Shown here: positions 27,443 through 36,284 of the stretch, in pieces
How the letters are laid out: every line of letters starts with the position of its first letter
Numbering within the stretch: the first letter of the stretch is position 1
NCBI RefSeq assembly: GCF_014337925.2
Contig: NZ_CP143424.1
Location: forward strand, 62,001 to 126,000
Length of the DNA: 64,000 bases
Direction: 5' to 3'
Origin: Roseobacter fucihabitans
Lineage (GTDB): Bacteria > Pseudomonadota > Alphaproteobacteria > Rhodobacterales > Rhodobacteraceae
Position numbers and translations under genes: made by a program
The notes under the pieces: model-generated
Databases searched by the model: none
What the model was told of the DNA's origin: nothing
Seen by the model: only the letters and a program-made list of their open reading frames with translations

Positions 27443-27706
27443 CTCTTCATCCTCACCGTGATCGCGCCTTCAATACACCGGGGCCCGATCAGATTAAACA
27501 TGTATCCGCATATCCTTCCGGCACCGGATGGCATGGTGGCGCAAAACAATGTTCCAAAGTTTAAGATTCCTACACAATCGGCAAAGAGCACACGCGCAGG
27601 CACCCGGCGGAACCACTCCGCATACTCTCAGGGGGTCGGATGGGGAATCGTTGCACGACAGGGCGTCATCTGCTCCGCCTTACCCGTATCATTTTTCGAG
27701 ATCTGC

Positions 27707-27995
27707 CTAGGTTCAGGTCCTATTAATTGCCTTGATGCTGAGTTGTTGTCATGATTCACGAACCCCAATGATTTGGGAGACAGATGAGCAATCTTTATTG
27801 GCTGACAGAAGCGCAGATGGTACGACTTCGCCCATTCCTTCCAAGGAGCCGAGGTCGACAGCGCGTTGATGAACGGCGCCTCCTGAGCGGGATTATCTTC
27901 ATCAATCGCAATGGTTACGTTGGTGTGATGCACCCGCAGACTATGGCCCACCCAAGACCTTGTACAACCGCTGGAAGCGATGGAGCGATATGGGT
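27707..27995 (+). repeat. IS5-family left end fragment (copy B of 289-bp direct repeat)
   Basis: Identical by eye to 11544-11832, in the same orientation and with the same frame-breaking lesion. Here the sequence continues into more of the IS5 element (to about 28438), so copy B is the longer one and copy A was cut. The two copies enclose 14.7-27.4 kb, the rhamnose and exporter module. Confidence 0.9.
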
Positions 27996-28056
27996 GTATT
28001 CGCTCGGATAATGACAGGGCTCGCGGCGGAGGCACCCGACAATAAAACCATCTCAA

Positions 28057-28096
28057 TCCCCTCTCAGCGATGAAAGCATCGCCTGCCGGGCAATGG
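28057..28096 (-). repeat. Palindromic insertion repeat, copy 7 (in IS5, at a deletion point)
   Basis: On the plus strand it reads TCCCCTCTCA, then GCGATGAAAGCATCGC (stem GCGATG/CATCGC), then CTGCCGGGCAATGG. That is the reverse complement layout of the other copies (CCGGCA block, stem, GAGAGG block). The expected IS5 coding sequence between about KTISI and SDYTG is missing at this place, so a deletion seems to have ended at or inside the palindrome. Confidence 0.78.
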
Positions 28097-28280
28097 TACA
28101 GCGATTACACCGGTGCGGCGGCTTTGCTGAGCGGTTTAGCGGATGCGGAATGGTTACTCGCCGACCGGGGTTATGATGCAGCTTGGTTCCGAGAAGCCTT
28201 GTCAGACAGGGGCACAAGGCCCTGCGTCCCAGGGCGTAAGTCACGCAAGAAGGTCGTTAGATACGACAAATGCCGCAACC

Positions 28281-28322
28281 GCCCCTCTCGTGACATTGCT
28301 TTACAATGCACTGCCGGGCAAC
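28281..28322 (-). repeat. Palindromic insertion repeat, copy 8 (in IS5)
   Basis: A 42-bp insert reading GCCCCTCTCGTGAC, then ATTGCTTTACAAT, then GCACTGCCGGGCAAC on the plus strand, the reverse orientation of copies 2-6. It splits the IS5 C-terminal motif RNR-IENLFGMLKD (here RNR/LRTCLACSK after frame loss). The CTCTCG and TGCCGGGCA blocks agree with the family. Confidence 0.85.
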
Positions 28323-28545
28323 GGTTGAGAACTTGTTTGGCATGCTCAAAGACTAGCGGCGCATTGCAACCCGATATGACCGATGTCCGGAGTTGTTCCT
28401 CTCAGCAATAGCGCTCGCAGCAACCGTATTGTTCTGGTTATGAGATGCTGTAACGGGGCCTACGCCACGCTCTACCATTGCTATTTGTCAGACCTGCGCT
28501 GCGCTGTCGCTATTTCCGTATTGAAACTGCATGGAGGATTACGGA

Positions 28546-28776
28546 ATGAGACACTTTATTGGATTGGATGTATTGCTAGCGAAGACTGCAATCTGCGTGG
28601 TGAGCGAACACGGCAAGATCATCAAAGAGGCTGAGACAGCCAGCGAGCCCGAGATGTTGGTGCGCTGGTTGGGCAATCTGGACGGAAGTGTTGCCGTGGT
28701 TAGCCTAGAGGCTGGCCCGTTATCGCAATGGTTGCACCGTGGTTTGACAGAGGCTGGCTGGTCTTGCCACGTTTTA
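28546..28776 (+). pseudogene. IS110-family transposase, N-terminal part (split by IS3)
   Basis: It starts at ATG 28546 after GGAGGA and reads MRHFIGLDVLLAKTAICVV with the first catalytic Asp, then VRWLGNL, VVSLEAGPLSQWLHRGL with the Glu of the DEDD set. It stops where the IS3 element begins. The remaining part continues from 29972. This IS110 type differs from the one at 11.9 kb. Confidence 0.87.
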
Positions 28777-28821
28777 GTTCCGGTCTCTTTCGAGCAATGT
28801 TTGCTATGAAGGAGATAGAGA

Positions 28822-29097
28822 ATGGCACCGAGATACACAGACGAGTTTCGTCTTGATGCAGTACGCATCGCAACGACCAGTGGGCTGACACGACCGCAAG
28901 CGGCAGCGGATTTAGGAGTTGGGCTTTCGACGTTGAACAAGTGGGTTCAAAAGCATCAGCATGACAACCTGATGTCGGGTCCTCACGAGGATGTCGAGAA
29001 AGAGAACGAACGCCTTCGCAAGGAAGTTCGGTTGCTTCGCGAGGAGAGGGAAGTGTTAAAAAAAGCGGCAATCTTCTTTGCAGGCCAAAGTCGGTGA
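28822..29097 (+). CDS. IS3-family transposase OrfA
   Basis: 91 aa DNA-binding subunit. Residues 1-50 are a helix-turn-helix (YTDEFRLDAVRIATTSGLTRPQAAADLGV followed by STLNKWVQKH), then a coiled coil (VEKENERLRKEVRLLREEREVLKKAAIFF). The ATG at 28822 follows AAGGAGA. The end overlaps orfB by GTGA at 29094-29097; the AAAAAAG run near 29057 could be the slippery site for the -1 frameshift that IS3 elements use to make the fusion transposase. Confidence 0.92.
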   Translation: MAPRYTDEFRLDAVRIATTSGLTRPQAAADLGVGLSTLNKWVQKHQHDNLMSGPHEDVEKENERLRKEVRLLREEREVLKKAAIFFAGQSR

Positions 29098-29951
29098 GGT
29101 TCGCCTTTATCGACGCCTGGAAAGAAGAATGGCCTGTCGAATTTCTTTGCCGCGTCATGCAGGTTACGTCGCGAGGATTTCGCGCGTGGCGAAGCCGCCC
29201 GATGAGCCAGCGACAGCGCGACGATATGGTGATCCTGGCGCATATCCGCGAACAGCACCGCTTAAGCCTGCAAAGCTATGGCGGGCCTCGCATGACCGAA
29301 GAACTGCAAGAACTGGGTCTGCAAGTTGGGCACCGGCGCGTGGGCCGCTTAATGCGGGAGAATAGCATCAAAATCATCAGGACCCAGAAATACAAGGTTA
29401 CGACCGACAGCAATCATGCGTTTAACATCGCCCCTAACTTGCTGGGCCAGGACTTCTTTGCAGATGGTCCAAACCAAAAGTGGGCCGATGACATTTCCTA
29501 CATCTGGACCAGTGAGGGCTGGTTGTATCTGGCAGTGATCCTTGATTTGTATTCCCGTCGTGTCATCGGTTGGGCGGTTAGCAATCGTATGAAGCGGGAT
29601 CTGGCGATCCGAGCATTGGATATGGCTGTGGCACTGCGGCAACCGCCGAAGGGCTGCATGCATCATACGGATCGCGGGTCGCAATATTGTTCAGGCGACT
29701 ATCAGAAACGGCTGTCTAAACACGGCTTCCAAGTTTCGATGAGCGGTAAGGGAAACTGCTACGACAATTCCATGGTTGAAACGTTCTTCAAATCACTCAA
29801 GGCAGAGCTGATTTGGCGCAACCGCTGGGAAACCAGGCGTAAAGCCGAAGGGGCGATTTTCCAGTATATCAATGGGTTCTACAATCCACGACGGCGGCAC
29901 TCGTCATTAGGTGGCAAAAGCCCCTTGGCCTTCGAACGAAAGGCTGCCTAA
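29094..29951 (+). CDS. IS3-family transposase OrfB
   Basis: 285 aa integrase. An HTH_21-type region (HIREQHRLSLQSYGGPRMTEELQELG, VGRLMRENSI) precedes the DDE core: WADDISYIWTSEGWLYLAVILDLYSRRVIGW (Asp), MHHTDRGSQYCS (Asp) and YDNSMVETFFKSLKAEL (Glu), ending with FYNPRRRHSSLGGKSP. All three catalytic residues are present. It may be made as its own protein from GTG 29094 or as a frameshift fusion with OrfA. Confidence 0.93.
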   Translation: MRFAFIDAWKEEWPVEFLCRVMQVTSRGFRAWRSRPMSQRQRDDMVILAHIREQHRLSLQSYGGPRMTEELQELGLQVGHRRVGRLMRENSIKIIRTQKYKVTTDSNHAFNIAPNLLGQDFFADGPNQKWADDISYIWTSEGWLYLAVILDLYSRRVIGWAVSNRMKRDLAIRALDMAVALRQPPKGCMHHTDRGSQYCSGDYQKRLSKHGFQVSMSGKGNCYDNSMVETFFKSLKAELIWRNRWETRRKAEGAIFQYINGFYNPRRRHSSLGGKSPLAFERKAA

Positions 29952-29971
29952 ATGAGTTGAGAGACCGGAAC

Positions 29972-30760
29972 GCAACCGCGACAAGACCAGCCTTGGATGC
30001 CGTGCTTATGGAAACCCGCCTGGTGAAGAGTGCTCTGAAGGCTATGCCGATTAAGACGGAGCGGCGGGATGCTGAGGGCATCGCGCGTCTACTGCACCTT
30101 GGCTGGTTCCGACCGGTGCATTGTAAATCGATATCTGCTCAAGAAACCCGGGCTGTTCTCGGTGTCCGAAAAGCCATTCAGCAGAACATGATCGCGCTGG
30201 AGATGTCACTGAGAGGGTTGCTGCGGAACTTTGGCTTAAAGGTCGGCGCGATCTCTCATGGCAGGTTCGAAATACGCATTCGAGAGTTGGCAGATGGGAG
30301 CCCTATGTTGGAAGCTGGAACCATACCGATGCTGCGTGCCAGAGCTTCCCTGCGGCAGGAACTTGCAATGCTGGAGAAGCAGGTGCGCCAACTTGCACAG
30401 TCAGATCCGGTTTGCCGCCGCCTGATGACGATGCCAGGCATTGGGCCAGTTGTTGCGCTAACCTTCCGCGCAGCCGTTGATGATCCGGCACGCTTCCGAT
30501 CTTCAAGGAGAATTGGCCCCTGGGTTGGTTTGACGCCGTCGCGCAACCAATCCGGTGAGCGAGATGTATCTGGTGGCATTACCAAGGCTGGCAATGTCAA
30601 CCTGAGGCAGGCATTGTGTCAAGCTGCAACCGTTATGGTGAATCGTGGTCGGTCGACTTGGCTGAGAACTTGGGGATCGCAGCTCGCCCAACGCCGTGGC
30701 CGCAAAACTGGGATGGTCGCGCTTGCGCGCCGTATCGCAGTCATACTCCACCGGATTTGA
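29972..30760 (+). pseudogene. IS110-family transposase, C-terminal part
   Basis: Continuation of the gene that starts at 28546: VLMETRLVKSALKAMPIKTERRDAEGIARLL (third and fourth catalytic Asp), HLGWFRPVHCKSISAQETRAVLGVRKA, RRLMTMPGIGPVVALTFRAA, then the C-terminal serine domain with RIGPWVGLTPSRNQSGERDVSGGITKAGNVNLRQALCQA. It stops near 30760. Without its first part it is inactive. Confidence 0.88.
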
Positions 30761-31336
30761 ATCGATGGTACAGAATTCCAATCGGATGCCGCGCCTATAG
30801 TTGCCTGATCGAACGATATTCCAACCGTTACCTGCTTGAACGCAGGCTTTCGAGGTCCCGCAGGGACATGGTTCCGATGATGCCGTGGTCAGGACTGTCG
30901 CTGACGCTCTTCAAGCACGCCTATGAGATGGGCACATCGGAATTACATCGAACCAGCATCATGTTGGCAGTCGCTGCACTGACCACGAACCGAAGCATGT
31001 ACCCAAAGGACCTCAATCGAAAGCTATGACAGAAACTGGGAGCGGCCAGAGGCCAAAACGACCCGCTTTGGCGGATCAAATCGCTTGCAAGAAATGGCTT
31101 GACTGAACAGCCCTCGTTACCGAAGTCCTGAGCCTAGAATAATGGGGTTTACAGCCAAGGCATACGGCACGGCTGATCCCTTCAAAACCAATATCACAAG
31201 ATCCGGAATCGTAGCTTTCAGCCTGCAAAGACCCTCATGCACACGACCCCGCCCCGCGCGGTTTACGGCTGGCCAATGTGCGCAAACCATGTGAGGATAA
31301 GTCCATCATCAAACACAATATTCTGGCCCCTCCCCC
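30761..31336. other. Stretch without a recognised gene
   Basis: About 575 bases between the IS110 relic and the capsule-type gene. 30761-31100 reads as an open frame on the plus strand (to 31029), but the product is not recognised and it is probably the noncoding right end of the IS110 element. 31100-31336 likely holds the promoter for the long plus-strand polysaccharide run starting at 31337. No terminator or RNA gene is seen. Confidence 0.5.
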
Positions 31337-33148
31337 ATGACCATGACCCAACCCGAGTTCCTGATCGAGGTCCCTGTTGAATGGATGACCAGCGCGATTG
31401 CTTCCGAGGCGACATTGACGACGGCCTGCTTCACGCAGCTTGTCCAGGCCGCGCAGGCGCTGGAGGCGCGGGTGGAAACCACGCCGGCGCAAATGTATTC
31501 GGATGCGGCACCGCGCCTGCCCGCGCCGGGACAGGTCTGTATTTCCTATCATTCCCATGGCGTTGAGGAAAACGTCTGGCGGGTCAAGGAAAGCTATCTG
31601 CCGGGGTATTTCACCTTTGACCGCTTTGGGTATTCGGGCTTTTCAGAGCTTGCCAAATATCCCGACCGCTTTGCGCAGGATATCGCCGCTTTCGACCTGA
31701 CAGAAGCGCGCGCCAAGGTAGCCGCCTGCAAAGCTGCCTTTTTGGATGCAAACCGCTCGAAATACGCACAACCCGAAAGCCAAGCTGCCAAGCTGCCCGA
31801 GGGTTTCGTGTTCTTCCCGCTTCAGACGGTCCATGATGCCGTGGCCCAATTTGCCCATATCCGTCAGGTGGATGCGATTTCCTATCTGGCGCGCGCCAGT
31901 GCCGCGGCAGGGGTTGCGCTGGTCATCAAGCGCCATCCCTATTGCCAGGATACCGGGATCACAGGCGCGTTGGAAAATGTCACACAAACCTATCCGAATG
32001 TGACCCTGGTCGACGCGCCAATCGGGGAGTTGATCAGCAAAGCCCAGGCCGTGGTTGGTGCCAATTCAGGCGTGCTGTTTGAGGCTCTGATCGCAGGCAA
32101 GCCGGTCTTCAGTTTCGCCGACAGCGATTTTGCGCAGGCGACACAACAGATTACCGATCCTAGCGACCTGAAAGCGGCGTTCGAACCCTATAGTGGTCCG
32201 GATTCTAATCATATCCTGCGCTTTCTGGGGTGGTATCTGAGCAGCTATTGTTTTGAGCTGGACATGGGTAACGCACTGCAACGCAAGCTGCGGGACTGTC
32301 TGGACAGCGTAGCGCAAAAATCTGGTGCGGCCTTCGTTAGCGTTTCTGAGCGGACGAAAGCCAAACAGGTTTTTGCTGATCAGGAGCGGGGACGGCGCAA
32401 TCAGCTGTCCTTTATGATGGTGCGCAATGCCTATCGTCAGTCGGCACGGGCTACGGGACGGTTTTGGGCCTTGCTCAGACCCTTCGTGACGATCGCATCA
32501 GTTTTGCGACACGGGAAACGGGGTCGTATTTTAGGTCGTATTTGGTGGCTTTTGCCCAAAAATCGGCGCGGTGAACTGGACCCGGCATATTACGAACGGT
32601 TGCACGCTGAAGAAATTTCTTATCAAACCAATAATTGGTTGGTGGAATATCTACCGCACCTGTCCCGCTTGAATGTAAATGCTGTGCTGGAAGTCGGCTG
32701 TGGCAACGGCAAATTCCTGCGCGCGGCAGCTGAAAAATTCCCGCGCGTTCTCGGCGCGGATTGGGTCCAAACCGAAACTCTGCCGCTGGAGTTGGAAAAC
32801 GTCAGCTTCACCAAGGTGAACCTGATGCAGGAAAAACTGCCCGCTGCCGATGCCGTTTGCTCGGCGGATGTATTGGAACACATGCCACGCGAGAAGATCG
32901 AACAGGTCATCGACACGCTGGCGCAGGCCGGACCCAAACAGTTTCACGTGATTGCCTGCTATGACGATGGGCACAGCCATTTATCGGTGTTTGATCCCGG
33001 CACATGGCTCGCGCTGTTTCGCAGGCGGGTGCCGGACGTTGAAATCGTCGATTTGCAACCGCGCTTTGGAGATCCGGAACGGCTCGTTTGTGTGATTTCT
33101 AACCTCAAGATCGGCACTGCCTGGCAACCGCCCGAAGGCAACGCATAA
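31337..33148 (+). CDS. Capsule-synthesis-like (KpsC/KpsS type) glycosyltransferase fused to a methyltransferase
   Basis: 603 aa, two domains. Residues about 150-330 resemble the capsular polysaccharide synthesis family that adds Kdo: GFVFFPLQTVHDAVAQ, VIKRHPYCQDTG, LVDAPIGELISKAQAVVGANSGVLFEALIAGKPVFSF. Residues about 430-595 are a SAM-dependent methyltransferase: AVLEVGCGNGKFLRAAAE (motif I), VLGADWVQ, LPAADAVCSADVLEHMPRE. It may add a sugar and methylate it, or cap the chain. Both domains look complete. It leads the cluster of plus-strand genes; the next starts 53 bases on. Confidence 0.8.
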   Translation: MTMTQPEFLIEVPVEWMTSAIASEATLTTACFTQLVQAAQALEARVETTPAQMYSDAAPRLPAPGQVCISYHSHGVEENVWRVKESYLPGYFTFDRFGYSGFSELAKYPDRFAQDIAAFDLTEARAKVAACKAAFLDANRSKYAQPESQAAKLPEGFVFFPLQTVHDAVAQFAHIRQVDAISYLARASAAAGVALVIKRHPYCQDTGITGALENVTQTYPNVTLVDAPIGELISKAQAVVGANSGVLFEALIAGKPVFSFADSDFAQATQQITDPSDLKAAFEPYSGPDSNHILRFLGWYLSSYCFELDMGNALQRKLRDCLDSVAQKSGAAFVSVSERTKAKQVFADQERGRRNQLSFMMVRNAYRQSARATGRFWALLRPFVTIASVLRHGKRGRILGRIWWLLPKNRRGELDPAYYERLHAEEISYQTNNWLVEYLPHLSRLNVNAVLEVGCGNGKFLRAAAEKFPRVLGADWVQTETLPLELENVSFTKVNLMQEKLPAADAVCSADVLEHMPREKIEQVIDTLAQAGPKQFHVIACYDDGHSHLSVFDPGTWLALFRRRVPDVEIVDLQPRFGDPERLVCVISNLKIGTAWQPPEGNA

Positions 33149-33200
33149 GCGATGGCGAAGACCTGTCGGCGCTGAACGCCGTTACGGATAAGGTGGACCT

Positions 33201-35204
33201 ATGACACAAGACGCCCCTGATCGAACCCTGAAAACGCTTGGTTTCAGACTTGCGGACCTGACACGCCTGTTTACAGGATGCAGGGTGGTCAGCCTGGATG
33301 TGTTTGATACCGTATTGTCGCGGCGCACCCCGGACCCGGCGGATGTCTTTGCCTGGATGGAAACGGCACAGGCTCTGCCCGGGTTCGCCGCCGCGCGGGT
33401 TGGCGCGGAAAAGGCCGCGCGCAAGAAATTCGCCAAGCGCGGCAGCGAGGTCAGCCTTGCAGAAATCTATGCTGCTTTTGACGGGAAACTGGATCTGCCC
33501 GCCGACATCGCGGATCTGGAATTGACAGCTGAAAAACTCTTCCTCTATCCCAACCCCGATATCCTCGAGGTGATCGCAGAGGCACGCAAAAGCGGTCTGC
33601 GCGTGATCGCCATCAGCGACATGTATCTGTCGGGTGCACAGATCGAGGACTTGCTGGCCACGCATGGCATCGTGCTGGACAAGGTCTATGCCTCCAGCGA
33701 TTTTCGCGACCAAAACATGGGTAAATACAACCAGCGCCTGTTTGATCATGTGATCGGAGAGGAAAATATTGATGCCGCATGCGTGCTGCACATCGGGGAC
33801 AACCAGACGTCCGATATCACCCATGCGCTGGCGGCTGGAATGCGAGCGGTGAAGGTTGATGTCATCCATGATTACGCACAGGGGGCGGATGCGAACCTGC
33901 GCGCGCTGAGCCCCGCCACACAAACGCATGCGACCCGTATGATTATGGGTCAGATCGCCCATGATGTAGCACAGCACAACGCCCCAATCCCACCTCTTGA
34001 GGCCTTTGGATATACTTACGGCGGGCCACTGGTGCTAGGGTTCGTGCAGTTTCTGCTCCAACGCGCGCGTCAGGACGGGGTGGACCGGCTGGTCTTGCTG
34101 GAACGCGACGGCAGTATTGTCGCAGAAGCCTTAAAGGCCCTGGCCGAGGATGTGGATGTGGAATTCCGCCTTGTGCCCGCTTCGCGGCGCATGACCATGT
34201 TTCCCTGCCTCGCGGTGGGTGAAAGGGATCTCGCGCTCAAGCTCTTTGTACAAAAAAGCCTCACGGCGCAGGAATTCTTCGATACGCTGTCTTTGGAGCT
34301 TCCCGCAGAGCTTCATGGCAAGGGGGACACGACGGCTTCACCCGCTGCGTTCATGGACACCTATGAGGCGGTCCTGATGGCACAGGCGCAGGCCGAAAAG
34401 GCGGCGCTATTGCAGGAATTCTCAGAGGAACGCGCCTTGATTGCAAATGGGGGCAAGATCGCTTGGATCGATGTCGGCTGGACACTCAGTTCCATCGCAG
34501 CCCTCAATAAGCTGCTCGAACAGGACAGCGCATGTTATTGCATCGGTACCCATGAAGATGTCGCGAGGGGCGTCTCCTTTGCCGGGTATCTGTTCGAGAG
34601 CGGCACCCCGAAACCGGTATCAGAGGCCATCATGGCATGCCGCGAGTTGGTCGAATTGATATTTTCGGCCCCGAGCCTGTCCACAAATTATCTGATGATG
34701 AAAGGCGATAGGGTGGTACGCAATACCAAGCCTGCAAGTGCGGCAGAGACTCTACGCAACGTCTTCATTGAGGATGTCTGGCGCGGGACGCTGCGCTTTA
34801 TCACGCAAACATGGCCGCTAATCTCTGGACTGGATTCCGAAGCCTTGCAGGCCCATAACCGTGAGGCCCTGCGCCGTCTGTCCCGGATGCCTTCCAAAGA
34901 GCAGCACGGCGCATTGGAACGCATCCCGCATGATCGTAACGCAGGCAAGGCAGAGTGGGGAACGATCGGGCAACACTGGACCCTGACACAGAACGTGGAT
35001 GGCGCAGATCTGGGCCAGCACCGGTTCCTCTATGACCGTTTGCGTACCGACCTGCAGGACGCACGCAGGCGGCCCTTGCAGCAATTACGCAACCTGTTGA
35101 CTTTCAAGCTGCTGAAGCGCCTGTCGCGCAGTACGCCTCCCCTGTCCAAAAGCCGCGCCGAACGTTTCGCGCGCTCAGCTGCTAAACGCGACCCGATGCG
35201 ATAA
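33201..35204 (+). CDS. HAD-superfamily hydrolase-like protein, large
   Basis: 667 aa. An N-terminal HAD domain of about 200 residues shows motif I LDVFDTVLSRR, motif II VIAISDMYLSGAQIE and the metal-binding end VLHIGDNQTSDITHA. The following 450 residues (RLVLLERDGSIVAEAL, KIAWIDVGWTLSSIAALNKLL) resemble the C-terminal part seen in large HAD-type proteins of polysaccharide clusters, whose role is unclear. It could be a sugar-phosphate phosphatase coupled to another step. It lies in a tight same-strand run, with ATG 33201 after GGTGG. Confidence 0.75.
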   Translation: MTQDAPDRTLKTLGFRLADLTRLFTGCRVVSLDVFDTVLSRRTPDPADVFAWMETAQALPGFAAARVGAEKAARKKFAKRGSEVSLAEIYAAFDGKLDLPADIADLELTAEKLFLYPNPDILEVIAEARKSGLRVIAISDMYLSGAQIEDLLATHGIVLDKVYASSDFRDQNMGKYNQRLFDHVIGEENIDAACVLHIGDNQTSDITHALAAGMRAVKVDVIHDYAQGADANLRALSPATQTHATRMIMGQIAHDVAQHNAPIPPLEAFGYTYGGPLVLGFVQFLLQRARQDGVDRLVLLERDGSIVAEALKALAEDVDVEFRLVPASRRMTMFPCLAVGERDLALKLFVQKSLTAQEFFDTLSLELPAELHGKGDTTASPAAFMDTYEAVLMAQAQAEKAALLQEFSEERALIANGGKIAWIDVGWTLSSIAALNKLLEQDSACYCIGTHEDVARGVSFAGYLFESGTPKPVSEAIMACRELVELIFSAPSLSTNYLMMKGDRVVRNTKPASAAETLRNVFIEDVWRGTLRFITQTWPLISGLDSEALQAHNREALRRLSRMPSKEQHGALERIPHDRNAGKAEWGTIGQHWTLTQNVDGADLGQHRFLYDRLRTDLQDARRRPLQQLRNLLTFKLLKRLSRSTPPLSKSRAERFARSAAKRDPMR

Positions 35205-35321
35205 GCCGGCGCTGGCAACGCTCCCTTGACCCGCATTGCCGCGCAATTTACCTACAACCAAGGATTGGGTGGCGACGATTAGGCGGGGATCAAAACAGAG
35301 CCCATGTTTCAGGAGTCTTTT

Positions 35322-36284
35322 GTGAAAATCAACGACGCAATTATTGGCAACACTGGATTTGTGGGCGGCAATCTGCTGCGCCAGCACGGGTTTTCAGCGA
35401 CCTATAACAGCACAACAATTGACCAGTCAGCGGGGACATCCGTGGACACGTTGGTCTGCGCCGCCGCTCCCGGTTCCATGGTGGAGGCCAATGCCGACCC
35501 CGACCGGGACGCCGCGCGGATCAATGCCCTGTGCCGATCGCTGTCACAGATCAACGCAAAGCGTTTTGTGCTGATCTCCTCCATCGCGGTATTCTTGGAT
35601 TTTGCCGGGCAGGATGACGAGGGCTCAACCGCGTATCAGACAAAACTGGCCTATGGACGCAACCGACGGCAACTGGAGGTCTTTTGTCAGGCGCATTTTA
35701 CGGACTGTCTGATCCTGCGCCTGCCCGCGCTTTATGGGTCGGGCCTGAAGAAGAATTTCCTGTTTGATCTCCTCAATCCTGCGCCCACGCTGCTGAACAC
35801 GGATAAGATGCAGCACCTGTCGGATGCGCTGCCCGGCTCCGAGGCGGAGCAGATCCGACAGTTTTATACTCTTGATACCGAATCCGGGTTTTATCGCATT
35901 GACCGCACAGCCTTTAACACCAGCGCACATCGGGCCGGGATGGAGACCGCCCTTGCCGCTTGTGACACGACGGCGCTCCAATTCACCCACAAGGATACGC
36001 GGTTTCAGTATTACGGGCTGGACCGGTTGTGGGCCGATATCAACAGAGCCTTCGAAGCCGGGCTGGGCCTGCTCAATCTGGCCACCGAGCCGCTCTGTGC
36101 TGCCGATATTTACCGCGCGGTAACGGGAGATGAGATGCCGAATACACAGGCCCGCCTGCACCGCGAAGACATGCAGACCCGGCATGCAGGTCTCTGGGGA
36201 CAATCTGGTCCCTATATAGAGCCCTCTCGCGACGTCTTGCGCCGCGTGACGGATTTCTATGCCCGTGAAAAAGCCGCCCTATGA
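35322..36284 (+). CDS. NAD-dependent epimerase/dehydratase-like protein
   Basis: About 320 aa from the GTG at 35322, chosen because AGGAG ends 6 bases upstream and it puts the Rossmann motif IIGNTGFVGGNLL at the N terminus, as in the family; an ATG at 35304 overlaps that site. RFVLISSIAVF and AYGRNRRQLEVF follow. The usual catalytic YxxxK reads YGRNR here, that is YxxxR, so it may be a non-canonical or inactive reductase. Its stop overlaps the start of the next gene (ATGA), so they are likely co-translated. The sugar product is unknown. Confidence 0.72.
   Translation: MKINDAIIGNTGFVGGNLLRQHGFSATYNSTTIDQSAGTSVDTLVCAAAPGSMVEANADPDRDAARINALCRSLSQINAKRFVLISSIAVFLDFAGQDDEGSTAYQTKLAYGRNRRQLEVFCQAHFTDCLILRLPALYGSGLKKNFLFDLLNPAPTLLNTDKMQHLSDALPGSEAEQIRQFYTLDTESGFYRIDRTAFNTSAHRAGMETALAACDTTALQFTHKDTRFQYYGLDRLWADINRAFEAGLGLLNLATEPLCAADIYRAVTGDEMPNTQARLHREDMQTRHAGLWGQSGPYIEPSRDVLRRVTDFYAREKAAL

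Larger units (their letters stand above)
27784..28438 (+). pseudogene. IS5-family transposase, multiply disrupted
   Basis: The start MSNLYWLTEAQMVRLRPF is followed by the frame lesion near 27918, then YNRWKRWSDMG, GVFARIMTGLAAEAPDNKTIS-like sequence, a palindromic repeat at 28057-28096 with a deletion of the expected central part, then SDYTGAAALLSGLADAEWLLADRGYDAAWFREAL (catalytic Asp region), VVRYDK-RNR, a second palindrome at 28281-28322, and finally the C-terminal region (RYDRCPELFLSAIALAATVLFW read across frames). Four separate lesions make it dead. Confidence 0.85.
28777..29971 (+). mobile_element. IS3-family insertion sequence, intact
   Basis: The perfect 12-bp inverted ends GTTCCGGTCTCT (28777-28788) and AGAGACCGGAAC (29960-29971) enclose orfA and orfB. 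The total length of about 1.2 kb is normal. It is inserted in an IS110 transposase gene; no 3-bp target duplication is obvious. Unlike the IS3 element at 12.6 kb it carries no palindromic repeats and both frames are open, so it is a newer arrival. Confidence 0.9.

Noticed and set aside
30616-31029. Open frame of 137 codons as a gene
   Set aside because: Its first part is the IS110 gene in another frame and the rest is likely the noncoding end of that element.
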